This document shows positions 1-5,362 of a stretch of DNA of 5,362 bases, in pieces; within the stretch, counting starts at the first letter, position 1, and each line of letters starts with the position of its first letter. The notes beneath the pieces were generated by a model. The model worked only from the letters and a program-made list of their open reading frames with translations. It searched no databases and was not told where the DNA came from. The DNA lies in contig CALGLI010000202.1 of NCBI GenBank assembly GCA_937930265.1, forward strand, positions 1-5,362, written 5' to 3'. The position numbers were made by a program, and so were the translations under genes. The stretch comes from an uncultured Veillonella sp. GTDB taxonomy: Bacteria > Bacillota > Negativicutes > Veillonellales > Veillonellaceae.

Positions 1-1228
1 GCATAGCCATAGTACTCATCAGGAGCTGATTATCATCGCTGTCAAGGTCCAATGCTTCTACATTCAAATTCATGATGCGTTCCATAACGCTTTCTAGAAT
101 GGAATCCGCTAAATTGTCAGACATTTCATCCATAATCTCTAACAAGGCGTGACTGAAAGACGGTCCCAACACCTCCAGCATATGCGTGTCCCCATTGTAA
201 TAGAGCACTTGTCCTACATGACCAGATTTTGTCGGGTTATAGTCAAGATAAAGGCGCGATGCCGTTTCCCCTTCCCCAGTTGCTGCAAATAGACATAAAT
301 TTCTCTGTTTAGCTGGCGCTCGTACTTGTGACGGTTTTACATCAGGCTCTAATATATCCATGTTCATCACATCTTGTCCTTGAAGATCAAATTCTAACAT
401 TTGACGTGCTGACAACAAGTAGAATCGTTTGCCTTCATAGAGAAACATTGGGAATGTGACCTTCATAGAGGTGTATTCCTGTTGGTACGTACCATTCACA
501 ATATTAAGTAAGAAACTAAGCCCTTCCGGCGTATCTGGATACCGTTGCAACAAGTGCATCCACTCTCGGGAAGAGATCCCTTTCCACTCATTTTTAATGG
601 CAGACCACAAATCAGGCACTACCCCACGATAGATGCTATATATATCCGTCATAAACCGTTCATGAATGGTAAGGCCCGAGTCTACCACATCGATCGTAGC
701 TCCTTTTCCTAGCGTACTTCGATGAAGATACTTCTCAATGGTGCTCACTGCAAGATCCTTATCTGCTACATAATACGCAAAGATAGCCACTCCCTCTGGA
801 ATCCGTAGTGTGGGATCGCTGACAACGTTATTCTCTTTCAAAGCCCTAGAAATTTTTGTATCCAACCGTTTGAACTGTTTCCCATCCCCTAATGACGCGT
901 CCAACACAACATAGATATGATGTAAATTGCCTAATTCTGCAATGACATTTCTATTTTGATATAACTTAGCACCACAAGGTATACCTGCTTCTTCCAAACA
1001 GAGGAGTATTTCCTCTACGAATTCATCCCCTTCATCCATGGAAAACCGAAGTACGCAATGGTCAATTACACCATTTTCTTTATACACCGATTCCCCTTCA
1101 TGGACAGTACCCACATCTGTTAATTTATGCTCCATCAGTACTTCTAAGGATCCCCTACAGGAATCATCAAATTGGGCTGGAATATATAGTTCATAGGATA
1201 GTTGTTGTTTCTTTTCTTCTGTTGCCAT
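1..1228 (-). CDS. SUKH (SMI1/KNR4)-domain protein with two-repeat N-terminal region, 3' end outside window
   Basis: The frame starts at ATG 1226-1228 and stays open for 409 codons to the left edge, so the C-terminus is missing. Residues about 205-370 look like a Firmicutes-type SUKH domain: a Trp-rich helix (W208, W215, W223), YPDTPEGL (230-237), NGTY (245-248), YLLSARQM (270-277), then LYLDYNP...GQVLYY (326-344). SUKH proteins are small-ligand or protein-binding modules, many of them immunity proteins against contact-dependent toxins; the target here is unknown. Residues 11-185 match nothing I recognise, but read as two beta-alpha-beta-beta-alpha-beta units (about 11-92 and 104-183). No signal peptide or membrane segment is seen, so it is probably cytoplasmic. 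GGAGA (1239-1243) lies 10 bases before the chosen ATG. An in-frame ATG at 1265-1267 overlaps the DUF4911 stop by 8 bases and would add 13 residues; GGTGG (1273-1277) precedes it, so the start is not settled. No terminator separates it from the gene upstream. The SUKH call is from remembered family patterns. Confidence 0.75.
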   Translation of the reverse strand, partial: MATEEKKQQLSYELYIPAQFDDSCRGSLEVLMEHKLTDVGTVHEGESVYKENGVIDHCVLRFSMDEGDEFVEEILLCLEEAGIPCGAKLYQNRNVIAELGNLHHIYVVLDASLGDGKQFKRLDTKISRALKENNVVSDPTLRIPEGVAIFAYYVADKDLAVSTIEKYLHRSTLGKGATIDVVDSGLTIHERFMTDIYSIYRGVVPDLWSAIKNEWKGISSREWMHLLQRYPDTPEGLSFLLNIVNGTYQQEYTSMKVTFPMFLYEGKRFYLLSARQMLEFDLQGQDVMNMDILEPDVKPSQVRAPAKQRNLCLFAATGEGETASRLYLDYNPTKSGHVGQVLYYNGDTHMLEVLGPSFSHALLEIMDEMSDNLADSILESVMERIMNLNVEALDLDSDDNQLLMSTMAM

Positions 1229-1259
1229 ATCTCTTAGTTCTCCACTGTACTCATTGTTT

Positions 1260-1529
1260 CTAACCATGATTACCACCATGTGGCGTCTCTCTTTCACAAC
1301 TTGCTTCATCCAAGAGAGTCACAGAAATGGGTAGGGATTGCAAAATTTGTACTGCCAATACACGGGTTGATTCAGTGGTGCGCACCATGCACAAACCTTC
1401 TGCATTGACCGTGGTCATGACCCCCACATATTCATAGCCTTCTAATATACGATTCACATAATTCGTATGCCTTCGGTCAATCTGAAAGTACACATACTGC
1501 GGATCATAGACAATGTCTTGTTCTTGCAT
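1260..1529 (-). CDS. DUF4911-like small protein, 89 aa
   Basis: This is a small soluble protein of unknown function. It resembles DUF4911 proteins, which I recall beside peptidase U32 genes in Negativicutes. The sequence reads as one ferredoxin/ACT-like beta-alpha-beta-beta-alpha-beta unit: strand 12-17 (YVYFQI), helix about 20-31, strands 33-41 and 46-51, helix about 53-65, strand 68-73. The tail (74-89) is polar and probably disordered (ETPHGGNHG). Two cysteines (C47, C78) form no obvious metal site. The start ATG at 1527-1529 is well supported by GGAGG at 1536-1540 with a 6-base spacer, the best ribosome binding site in the window. The gene begins 27 bases after the U32 stop with no terminator between them, so it is very likely cotranscribed with the tRNA hydroxylase gene. 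A role as partner or regulator of that enzyme is inferred only from position. The family name is moderately sure; the gene itself is very likely real. Confidence 0.85.
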   Translation of the reverse strand: MQEQDIVYDPQYVYFQIDRRHTNYVNRILEGYEYVGVMTTVNAEGLCMVRTTESTRVLAVQILQSLPISVTLLDEASCERETPHGGNHG

Positions 1530-1535
1530 CCTTAG

Positions 1536-1540
1536 CCTCC
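1536..1540 (-). promoter_or_regulatory. Strong ribosome binding site of the DUF4911-like gene
   Basis: GGAGG on the minus strand, 6 bases before ATG 1527-1529. It lies in the 27-base gap after the U32 stop and suggests independent, efficient translation of the small protein within the shared transcript. Confidence 0.85.
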
Positions 1541-1556
1541 CTAATTTGTTACAGAC

Positions 1557-2789
1557 TTATTTTTGCTTCGTTTCACGGCGCATCATAGAGTACTCTTCCA
1601 ATGGTGTGTCGATATATAGTCGTAATTTCATTTGTGCATGTTTTGCCACATCGATGTCGTTGCCGTCTTCATCGGTCATCCGTGTGATAACGTGTTTTAC
1701 CAATGGCCCATTCGGTTGGCAAAATTCCACTTCTTCCCCGACCTTGAAATTGTTACGTTGTTCCATGTAGGCATAGCCTTCTTCTGCATTGTATCCTTCT
1801 ACAAGACCGATGAAATCATGGGTTTGTGTATTGGAAGATTTGCCGTAATTTTGCGCTTCTTCTCCTGGTTTTTCCATGGCAAAGGCCTCAGTGTATGGAC
1901 GGTGGGAGATTTTTTCTAATTCTGCATACCATTCATCACGTACATACCAATCGTCACCTTCTTCTAAGAATGTATCGATAGCTTCACGATACACTTTAGA
2001 TACAGTCGCCGCATAGTGCACAGATTTCATACGGCCTTCGATTTTCAAACTATCTACGCCTGCTTTGTACAACTCAGGAATGTATTTCAACAAGCATAAA
2101 TCCTTGGAGTTAAAGATGTATGTGCCATGTTCATCTTCTTCGATTGGGTAATATTCGCCAGGACGGTTTTCTTCCACCAAATTATATTTCCAACGGCACG
2201 CTTGTGTGCAAGCCCCACGATTCGCATCACGATTTGTCATATAATTACTTAGCAAGCAACGACCAGAGTAGGAAATACACATCGCACCATGAACAAAGGC
2301 TTCTATTTCTATATCTGCTTTTTCGCGCATGGTTTTGATGTCTTCGATGCTCACTTCACGAGCTACCACGACACGAGCTGCTCCTTGTTCTTTCCAGAAC
2401 TCTGTTGTCAAATAGTTTGTTGTGTTTGCTTGGGTGCTCACATGCAATTCTAAGCCAGGAGCCACACGTTTGGCTAACAGGAAAATACCCAAGTCTGCCA
2501 CGATAATCGCATCGACCTTGATACTTTCCAAGAATTGTAAATACTCTTCTAAGCCTGTTAAGTCCTCATTATGAGGAATGATATTACAAGTGACATAGAT
2601 TTTTTTGCCATGGCTGTGTACAAATTCTACAGCTTCTTTCAATTGGTCATTGTCAAAGTTCGAGCTCGCTGCACGCAATCCAAAGGCACGGCCAGCACAA
2701 TATACGGCATCCGCACCATAGCGGATGGCCATTTTCAATTTATCCATATTACCAGCTGGCGCTAGTAATTCCATATGTCGTTTCTTCAT
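1557..2789 (-). CDS. trhP: Peptidase U32 family protein, TrhP/YrrO-type tRNA U34 hydroxylase
   Basis: Probable tRNA wobble-uridine hydroxylase, 410 aa. Characterised TrhP proteins use prephenate and an iron-sulfur cluster to convert U34 to 5-hydroxyuridine in the cytoplasm; the 'peptidase' name is historical. The N-terminus (MELLAPAGN, 6-14) is typical of a U32 TIM-barrel-like domain. The U32 signature is intact at about 163-181 (E163, F165, G168, C171, G176, C178). Likely cluster ligands are C171, C178, C194 and C232, matching in spacing the four cysteines known from UbiU; C198 is an extra cysteine in GACTQACRW. A C-terminal beta domain spans about 325-395. The length is close to Bacillus TrhP2 (YrrO). 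It starts 3 bases after the methyltransferase stop, with AAGGA (2796-2800) 6 bases before the ATG. Bacillus carries two U32 genes here; only one is present in this window. The family is nearly certain. The TrhP role rests on the adjacent methyltransferase and on length; RlhA-type rRNA hydroxylation is the main alternative. Confidence 0.9.
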   Translation of the reverse strand: MKKRHMELLAPAGNMDKLKMAIRYGADAVYCAGRAFGLRAASSNFDNDQLKEAVEFVHSHGKKIYVTCNIIPHNEDLTGLEEYLQFLESIKVDAIIVADLGIFLLAKRVAPGLELHVSTQANTTNYLTTEFWKEQGAARVVVAREVSIEDIKTMREKADIEIEAFVHGAMCISYSGRCLLSNYMTNRDANRGACTQACRWKYNLVEENRPGEYYPIEEDEHGTYIFNSKDLCLLKYIPELYKAGVDSLKIEGRMKSVHYAATVSKVYREAIDTFLEEGDDWYVRDEWYAELEKISHRPYTEAFAMEKPGEEAQNYGKSSNTQTHDFIGLVEGYNAEEGYAYMEQRNNFKVGEEVEFCQPNGPLVKHVITRMTDEDGNDIDVAKHAQMKLRLYIDTPLEEYSMMRRETKQK

Positions 2790-2792
2790 AAT

Positions 2793-3389
2793 CTATCCTT
2801 TCCATACACTGACACTCATGCCATCTCCCATCGGGTAAATGGTGGTATTATAGTGTTCTTTTTGTTCTACATAGTTTAAGTACTCTTGCAAGCGTTTCAC
2901 AATGGTTTTAAAGCGACGTGGCGATTCTTTATCGCCCCGCACATAGCCACGGAATAGCACATTATCTGCTAGTACTACGGCATTTTCGGCTAGTTTTGGT
3001 TCAATCAACTCTAATTGTTTCAGGTACTGCCCTTTCGGACCATCTAAGAATACCAAGTCAAAGGGCCCTTCCACAGTAGTTAGTAACTCTGTTGCATCCC
3101 CTTTTAGTAAGGTAATTTTCTCTGCATAGTCCGATTGTGAAATGAAATGGGTCGCCATCCCATGGCGCACATCGTCTAACTCTATGGTGATTAACTGCCC
3201 TTCTTTGTCCATATGTTTTGCCAATAACAAAGAAGAATATCCGATAGCAGTCCCAACTTCTAACACTCGTTTCGGTTTGTACAAACCGATTAAGTCTTCA
3301 AAGAGTTCTACTTCCGATTCTCGCAAAATTGGCACATCATGCAAGAGTGCATAAATGCGTTGTTCATTTAAAATCTCTTTAATTTTCAT
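2793..3389 (-). CDS. trmR: TrmR/YrrM-like class I SAM O-methyltransferase, probable tRNA ho5U34 methyltransferase
   Basis: This 198-residue protein has the full layout of the metal-dependent, catechol O-methyltransferase-like family. Motif I is LEVGTAIGYSS (43-53), which binds SAM. The acidic ribose-binding strand end is TIELDD (68-73, E70), followed by GDATE (97-101). The DLVFLDGPKGQY stretch (111-122) carries D116, and ADN (141-143) supplies D142 and N143 as further likely metal ligands. Bacillus TrmR (YrrM) of this family methylates 5-hydroxyuridine at tRNA position 34 to 5-methoxyuridine, using SAM. The TrmR assignment here is inferred from its position between mltG and the U32 gene, as in Bacillus yrrL-yrrM-yrrN/O. 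ATG 3387-3389 overlaps the mltG end by 11 bases and only a weak GTGG-type site lies upstream, so translational coupling to mltG is likely. The protein ends in WKG, as complete family members tend to. A small-molecule methyltransferase is possible but less likely in this context. Confidence 0.88.
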   Translation of the reverse strand: MKIKEILNEQRIYALLHDVPILRESEVELFEDLIGLYKPKRVLEVGTAIGYSSLLLAKHMDKEGQLITIELDDVRHGMATHFISQSDYAEKITLLKGDATELLTTVEGPFDLVFLDGPKGQYLKQLELIEPKLAENAVVLADNVLFRGYVRGDKESPRRFKTIVKRLQEYLNYVEQKEHYNTTIYPMGDGMSVSVWKG

Positions 3390-4386
3390 AAATTTGATCC
3401 ACTATTTTTAAATGTTCTTCATAGGTTTTCGTGAAATGATGGTGGCCTTCTTTGTCAGCCACAAAGAATAAATAGTCTGTAGCAGGTGCATAGAGAACAG
3501 CCTCCATGGATTTGATACCTGGATTTGCAATTGGCCCTGGTGGCAATCCTTTATGAAGGTATGTATTGTATGGACTTTCTAGTTTCGTATCTTCAATGGT
3601 GATGAGCGGTTTTGGATACCCTAGAATGTATTGGATACTAGCACAAGATTCTAAAGGCATGCCAGTTTTTAAGCGTTGGCGGAACACAGCAGCAATGATT
3701 GGTCTATCTTCATCAAACTTTGCCTCTTTTTCCACTAACGAAGCTAAGGTAATAAACTCAAAAATGGTCATACCTTGGGCTTCAATATCTTGGCGCATTT
3801 TCGGCGTCAATTGACGGTTCATTTCGTCCGCCATGATGGCCATTACATCTTCTGCTTTGCTGCCTACGGGAATCTCATAAGTGCTAGGGAATAGGAATCC
3901 TTCCACCCGATACGTAACAGGCTTCGTGCCTACCATGTACTCGTAAGGCGTATAGGTCTTTCCTTTTTCCATGAAAGCATACTGCGTATCGATGCCTTGC
4001 TCCTCGATGCGTTTCCCAATTTCACCGATAGTAAATCCCTCGGGAATGGTGAGTTTCACCGTTTGTAATCTACCTTGTTGGAGTAGTCCAATAATCTCGC
4101 TTAAACTAGAGTGATGAGGAATTTGGTAATACCCATGTTGCAACTTATCCATAGTGCCTGTTAAACGCAAAGCTCCACGGAACACAGTTGGTGATGTAAT
4201 GAGACCTCTTTCATAGAGTACATCCCCAATCTCTGCACCGGTTTGGTTCTCACTAATGACAACCGTTTCTACCTCTTCCTTTGACCTGCCAGTCCAAGGA
4301 ATATAATACATACCTGCTAGCGTGCCCAGTACGGTCACTAACAGAATCGCTACACATCCGTAGATGTATTTTACATATTGTTTCAC
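3379..4386 (-). CDS. mltG: Endolytic murein transglycosylase MltG (YceG-like), GTG start
   Basis: MltG cleaves nascent peptidoglycan glycan strands at the outer face of the cytoplasmic membrane and so helps set chain length. The corrected protein is 335 aa. A short cytoplasmic tail (KQYVK) leads to one membrane segment (about 7-29), then a LysM-like region (about 42-110) and the YceG catalytic domain. The catalytic motif LASLVEKEA lies at about 214-222; E219 aligns with the known catalytic Glu of E. coli MltG (E218). Other family signatures are ESPYNTYLHKGLPPGPIANPG (about 270-290, slightly extended from the conserved NTY...GLPPGPI core) and YLFFVAD (305-311). The start is GTG 4384-4386, because AGGAG (4393-4397) lies 6 bases upstream and a good promoter lies just before it. 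The frame is open 29 codons further to a GTG at 4471-4473, but that stretch crosses the promoter and part of a terminator. It is the first gene of the operon and overlaps the next gene by 11 bases. Confidence 0.95.
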   Translation of the reverse strand: MKQYVKYIYGCVAILLVTVLGTLAGMYYIPWTGRSKEEVETVVISENQTGAEIGDVLYERGLITSPTVFRGALRLTGTMDKLQHGYYQIPHHSSLSEIIGLLQQGRLQTVKLTIPEGFTIGEIGKRIEEQGIDTQYAFMEKGKTYTPYEYMVGTKPVTYRVEGFLFPSTYEIPVGSKAEDVMAIMADEMNRQLTPKMRQDIEAQGMTIFEFITLASLVEKEAKFDEDRPIIAAVFRQRLKTGMPLESCASIQYILGYPKPLITIEDTKLESPYNTYLHKGLPPGPIANPGIKSMEAVLYAPATDYLFFVADKEGHHHFTKTYEEHLKIVDQIYEN

Positions 4387-4392
4387 AGCAAT

Positions 4393-4397
4393 CTCCT
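4393..4397 (-). promoter_or_regulatory. Ribosome binding site fixing the mltG start
   Basis: AGGAG on the minus strand, within AAAAGGAG (4393-4400), with a 6-base spacer to GTG 4384-4386. It decides in favour of this start over the longer open frame. Confidence 0.88.
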
Positions 4398-4413
4398 TTT
4401 CAATGAATACTAT

Positions 4414-4443
4414 ATTATACCATTTTAGGAGTGTATATAGCAA
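4414..4443 (-). promoter_or_regulatory. Sigma-70/SigA-type promoter for the mltG operon with extended -10
   Basis: On the minus strand a perfect -10 box TATAAT (4414-4419) is preceded by TGG (4420-4422), an extended -10 of the TGn type. A -35-like TTGCTA (4438-4443, four of six consensus bases) sits 18 bases upstream. Transcription should begin near 4407, giving a leader of about 20 bases before the mltG GTG. The -35 lies inside an inverted repeat. The position directly downstream of a terminator supports a new transcription unit here. Confidence 0.82.
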
Positions 4444-4457
4444 TTTTTCTATATACA
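4432..4457. repeat. Perfect 9-8-9 inverted repeat overlapping the mltG -35, possible operator
   Basis: The arms TGTATATAG (4432-4440) and CTATATACA (4449-4457) are exact reverse complements separated by 8 bases. The inner end of one arm overlaps the -35 hexamer of the mltG promoter. The symmetry and position fit a dimeric repressor site. The arms are AT-rich, so chance remains possible, and no regulator gene is present nearby to name a binder. Confidence 0.45.
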
Positions 4458-4490
4458 GAAAAAGGGCTGTCACTCTTCTACAGCCCCTTT
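4458..4490 (-). terminator. Rho-independent terminator after the DUF4261 gene
   Basis: On the minus strand the arms GGGCTGT (4480-4486) and ACAGCCC (4464-4470) form a 7-pair GC-rich stem with a 9-base loop, followed by TTTTT (4459-4463). An AAAG stretch before the stem can pair with the T run if one base bulges. The hairpin begins 6 bases after the DUF4261 stop (4497-4499). It separates that gene from the mltG operon. On the plus strand the downstream tail is a poor T run, so it is not clearly bidirectional. Confidence 0.88.
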
Positions 4491-4496
4491 CATTAT

Positions 4497-5362
4497 TTAT
4501 TCTTCTTCACTTTCATCAAAGAAAATTTGTATACTTCGCCATCCATATGCATGGACTGGTTCATCGATATGAACTATCAGCTGTTCTTCCTCTGTTCTAC
4601 CCACAGAATCACCGTCTGTTAACTCTTTGCCAGATGTCAGTACATAATTCGCCACGCTAAGGATATAATTCCAAGCACGTTCTGGATCCCATGGACAATG
4701 CAAGAATTCCACATTTAATTGGCCGAACTCTTCCATGCCACTGGTATACAAAGATATGGTTCCATCTTCTTCAAAATCAATATCAACCCACACTAGGTTC
4801 ACCATAGGCAACACATCATCTCGTAACTGTTCCGTTTCCTCATGGTACTTCTTCGCTTCATAGAGAACGTCATTTGTATAGATAGCTGTAGCTCCCATTT
4901 GCTCCGTCACCACTGAAAGTAATTTCGCTAATAAGATTCCTTCTTCTAATGGCTTACCATGTCCTTCTACAATGCTAATCGCCACATGGCTTGTGTGTTG
5001 GGTTACCGCATCCAATGCATCGTCCCAAAGATAATTACGAATAGCCCCTTGCGTAACAATTTCCATCGGCATGGTAAAGGAAAATGGTGCTACCATTACT
5101 TTATAGTCATCAATGACTAAGAAGTATGCCTCCTCCATCTCCTCTTCTTCGACGGTATCCACATCTTTTGTGGTAACGGCTGCACGGACTTTCATCCCCT
5201 CTGGACTCGTTACGGAAACAATATCCCATTGAGCGAGCAAATCCTTTTTAAATCGTTCCACATCAAAGGAAGTATTTTCTAACAATACTATGCCCATACA
5301 TCCACGTCTGCCAATCACAGGACCCATACCATGTTCCAAGATAGAGCCAATGTCATCTCCTA
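4497..5362 (-). CDS. DUF4261 domain protein, 5' end probably outside window
   Basis: Function unknown. The protein matches the DUF4261 pattern as I remember it: GIVLLE near the start, a central LEEGILLAKLLSVV helix, TAIYTNDVLY, LVWVDIDFEEDGTISLYTSGMEEFG, and YVLTSGKELTDGDSVGRTEEE near the end. Numbered from TTG 5337-5339 these fall at about 16-21, 131-144, 151-160, 182-206 and 232-251. An acidic segment lies at 61-70 (VEEEEMEE) and the C-terminus is acidic. No signal peptide or membrane helix is seen, so it is probably cytoplasmic. The frame has no stop back to the right edge, adding GDDIGSI before the TTG. AGGAG (5357-5361) is too far from the TTG (17 bases) to serve it, so the real start is either beyond the window or at an internal ATG such as 5325-5327. 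A terminator follows immediately, so this ends its own transcription unit. Confidence 0.8.
   Translation of the reverse strand, partial: GDDIGSILEHGMGPVIGRRGCMGIVLLENTSFDVERFKKDLLAQWDIVSVTSPEGMKVRAAVTTKDVDTVEEEEMEEAYFLVIDDYKVMVAPFSFTMPMEIVTQGAIRNYLWDDALDAVTQHTSHVAISIVEGHGKPLEEGILLAKLLSVVTEQMGATAIYTNDVLYEAKKYHEETEQLRDDVLPMVNLVWVDIDFEEDGTISLYTSGMEEFGQLNVEFLHCPWDPERAWNYILSVANYVLTSGKELTDGDSVGRTEEEQLIVHIDEPVHAYGWRSIQIFFDESEEE

Noticed and set aside
1229..1259. Terminator or promoter between the DUF4911-like and SUKH genes
   Set aside because: No stem with a T run and no -10/-35 pair is visible in these 31 bases.
1513..2765. Several plus-strand open frames of 64-95 codons opposite the U32 gene
   Set aside because: They lie wholly antisense to a conserved gene with intact motifs, have no ribosome binding site or recognisable domain, and their low-complexity Cys/Phe-rich products are typical of antisense shadows.
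3142..3814. Plus-strand open frames opposite the methyltransferase and mltG
   Set aside because: Both are antisense to conserved coding sequence, without promoter, ribosome binding site or family resemblance.
4464..4486. The hairpin as a plus-strand or bidirectional terminator
   Set aside because: On the plus strand the stem is followed by CTTTCATT, a weak T run, and no plus-strand gene ends here.
4364..4660. Plus-strand open frames spanning the DUF4261/mltG intergenic region
   Set aside because: They cross the terminator and the promoter, and overlap the DUF4261 and mltG ends antisense. The products look like chance Phe/Tyr/His-rich translations.
5337..5339. TTG as the start codon of the DUF4261 gene
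   Set aside because: AGGAG lies 17 bases upstream, too far, and the frame continues open to the window edge, so the TTG is merely the first permissible start codon inside the window.
1..5362. CRISPR array, tRNA or rRNA genes, insertion sequence
   Set aside because: No regularly spaced direct repeats, tRNA cloverleaf, rRNA stretch, transposase or terminal repeats were seen; the window is almost entirely coding on one strand.

Overview
This window is a compact, single-direction gene block. All six supportable genes lie on the minus strand, so they are transcribed from high to low coordinates. GC is low to moderate (about 42% on lines counted by eye). The Shine-Dalgarno sites are Firmicutes-type, and the order mltG, trmR-like methyltransferase, U32 hydroxylase matches the Bacillus yrrL-yrrM-yrrO neighbourhood. 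The following DUF4911-type gene suggests a Negativicutes organism (Veillonella or Dialister-like). The lineage is an inference from gene content, not a search result.

Layout in transcription order. (1) 5362-4497: 3' part of a DUF4261-family gene whose reading frame is open to the right edge. (2) 4490-4458: a rho-independent terminator. (3) 4457-4393: a 9-8-9 inverted repeat, an extended -10 promoter and a ribosome binding site. (4) 4386-3379: mltG. (5) 3389-2793: a TrmR-like O-methyltransferase overlapping mltG by 11 bases. (6) 2789-1557: a TrhP/YrrO-type peptidase U32 family protein. (7) 1529-1260: a small DUF4911-like protein. (8) 1228 to the left edge: a protein of at least 409 residues with a SUKH (SMI1/KNR4) domain, cut off by the window. 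No gap between genes reaches 300 bases; the longest gene-free stretch is the 110 bases between the DUF4261 stop and the corrected mltG start.

How the genes work together. The central operon couples a membrane-bound endolytic murein transglycosylase (MltG) to a two-step wobble-uridine pathway. In the characterised Bacillus and E. coli systems, TrhP hydroxylates U34 of certain tRNAs to ho5U, and TrmR methylates ho5U to mo5U. The DUF4911 gene sits 27 bases after the hydroxylase with a strong ribosome binding site, so it is a candidate accessory factor. The SUKH-domain gene follows after 31 bases with no terminator seen, so it may be cotranscribed. The operon is flanked by DUF4261 and SUKH proteins. 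SUKH is a family well known for immunity proteins in polymorphic toxin systems, but no toxin gene is visible here.

Main corrections and oddities. The longest mltG reading frame starts inside the loop of the upstream terminator and runs through the promoter, so the true start is the GTG at 4386. The SUKH gene runs off the left edge and has an N-terminal half that looks like two ferredoxin-like repeats.
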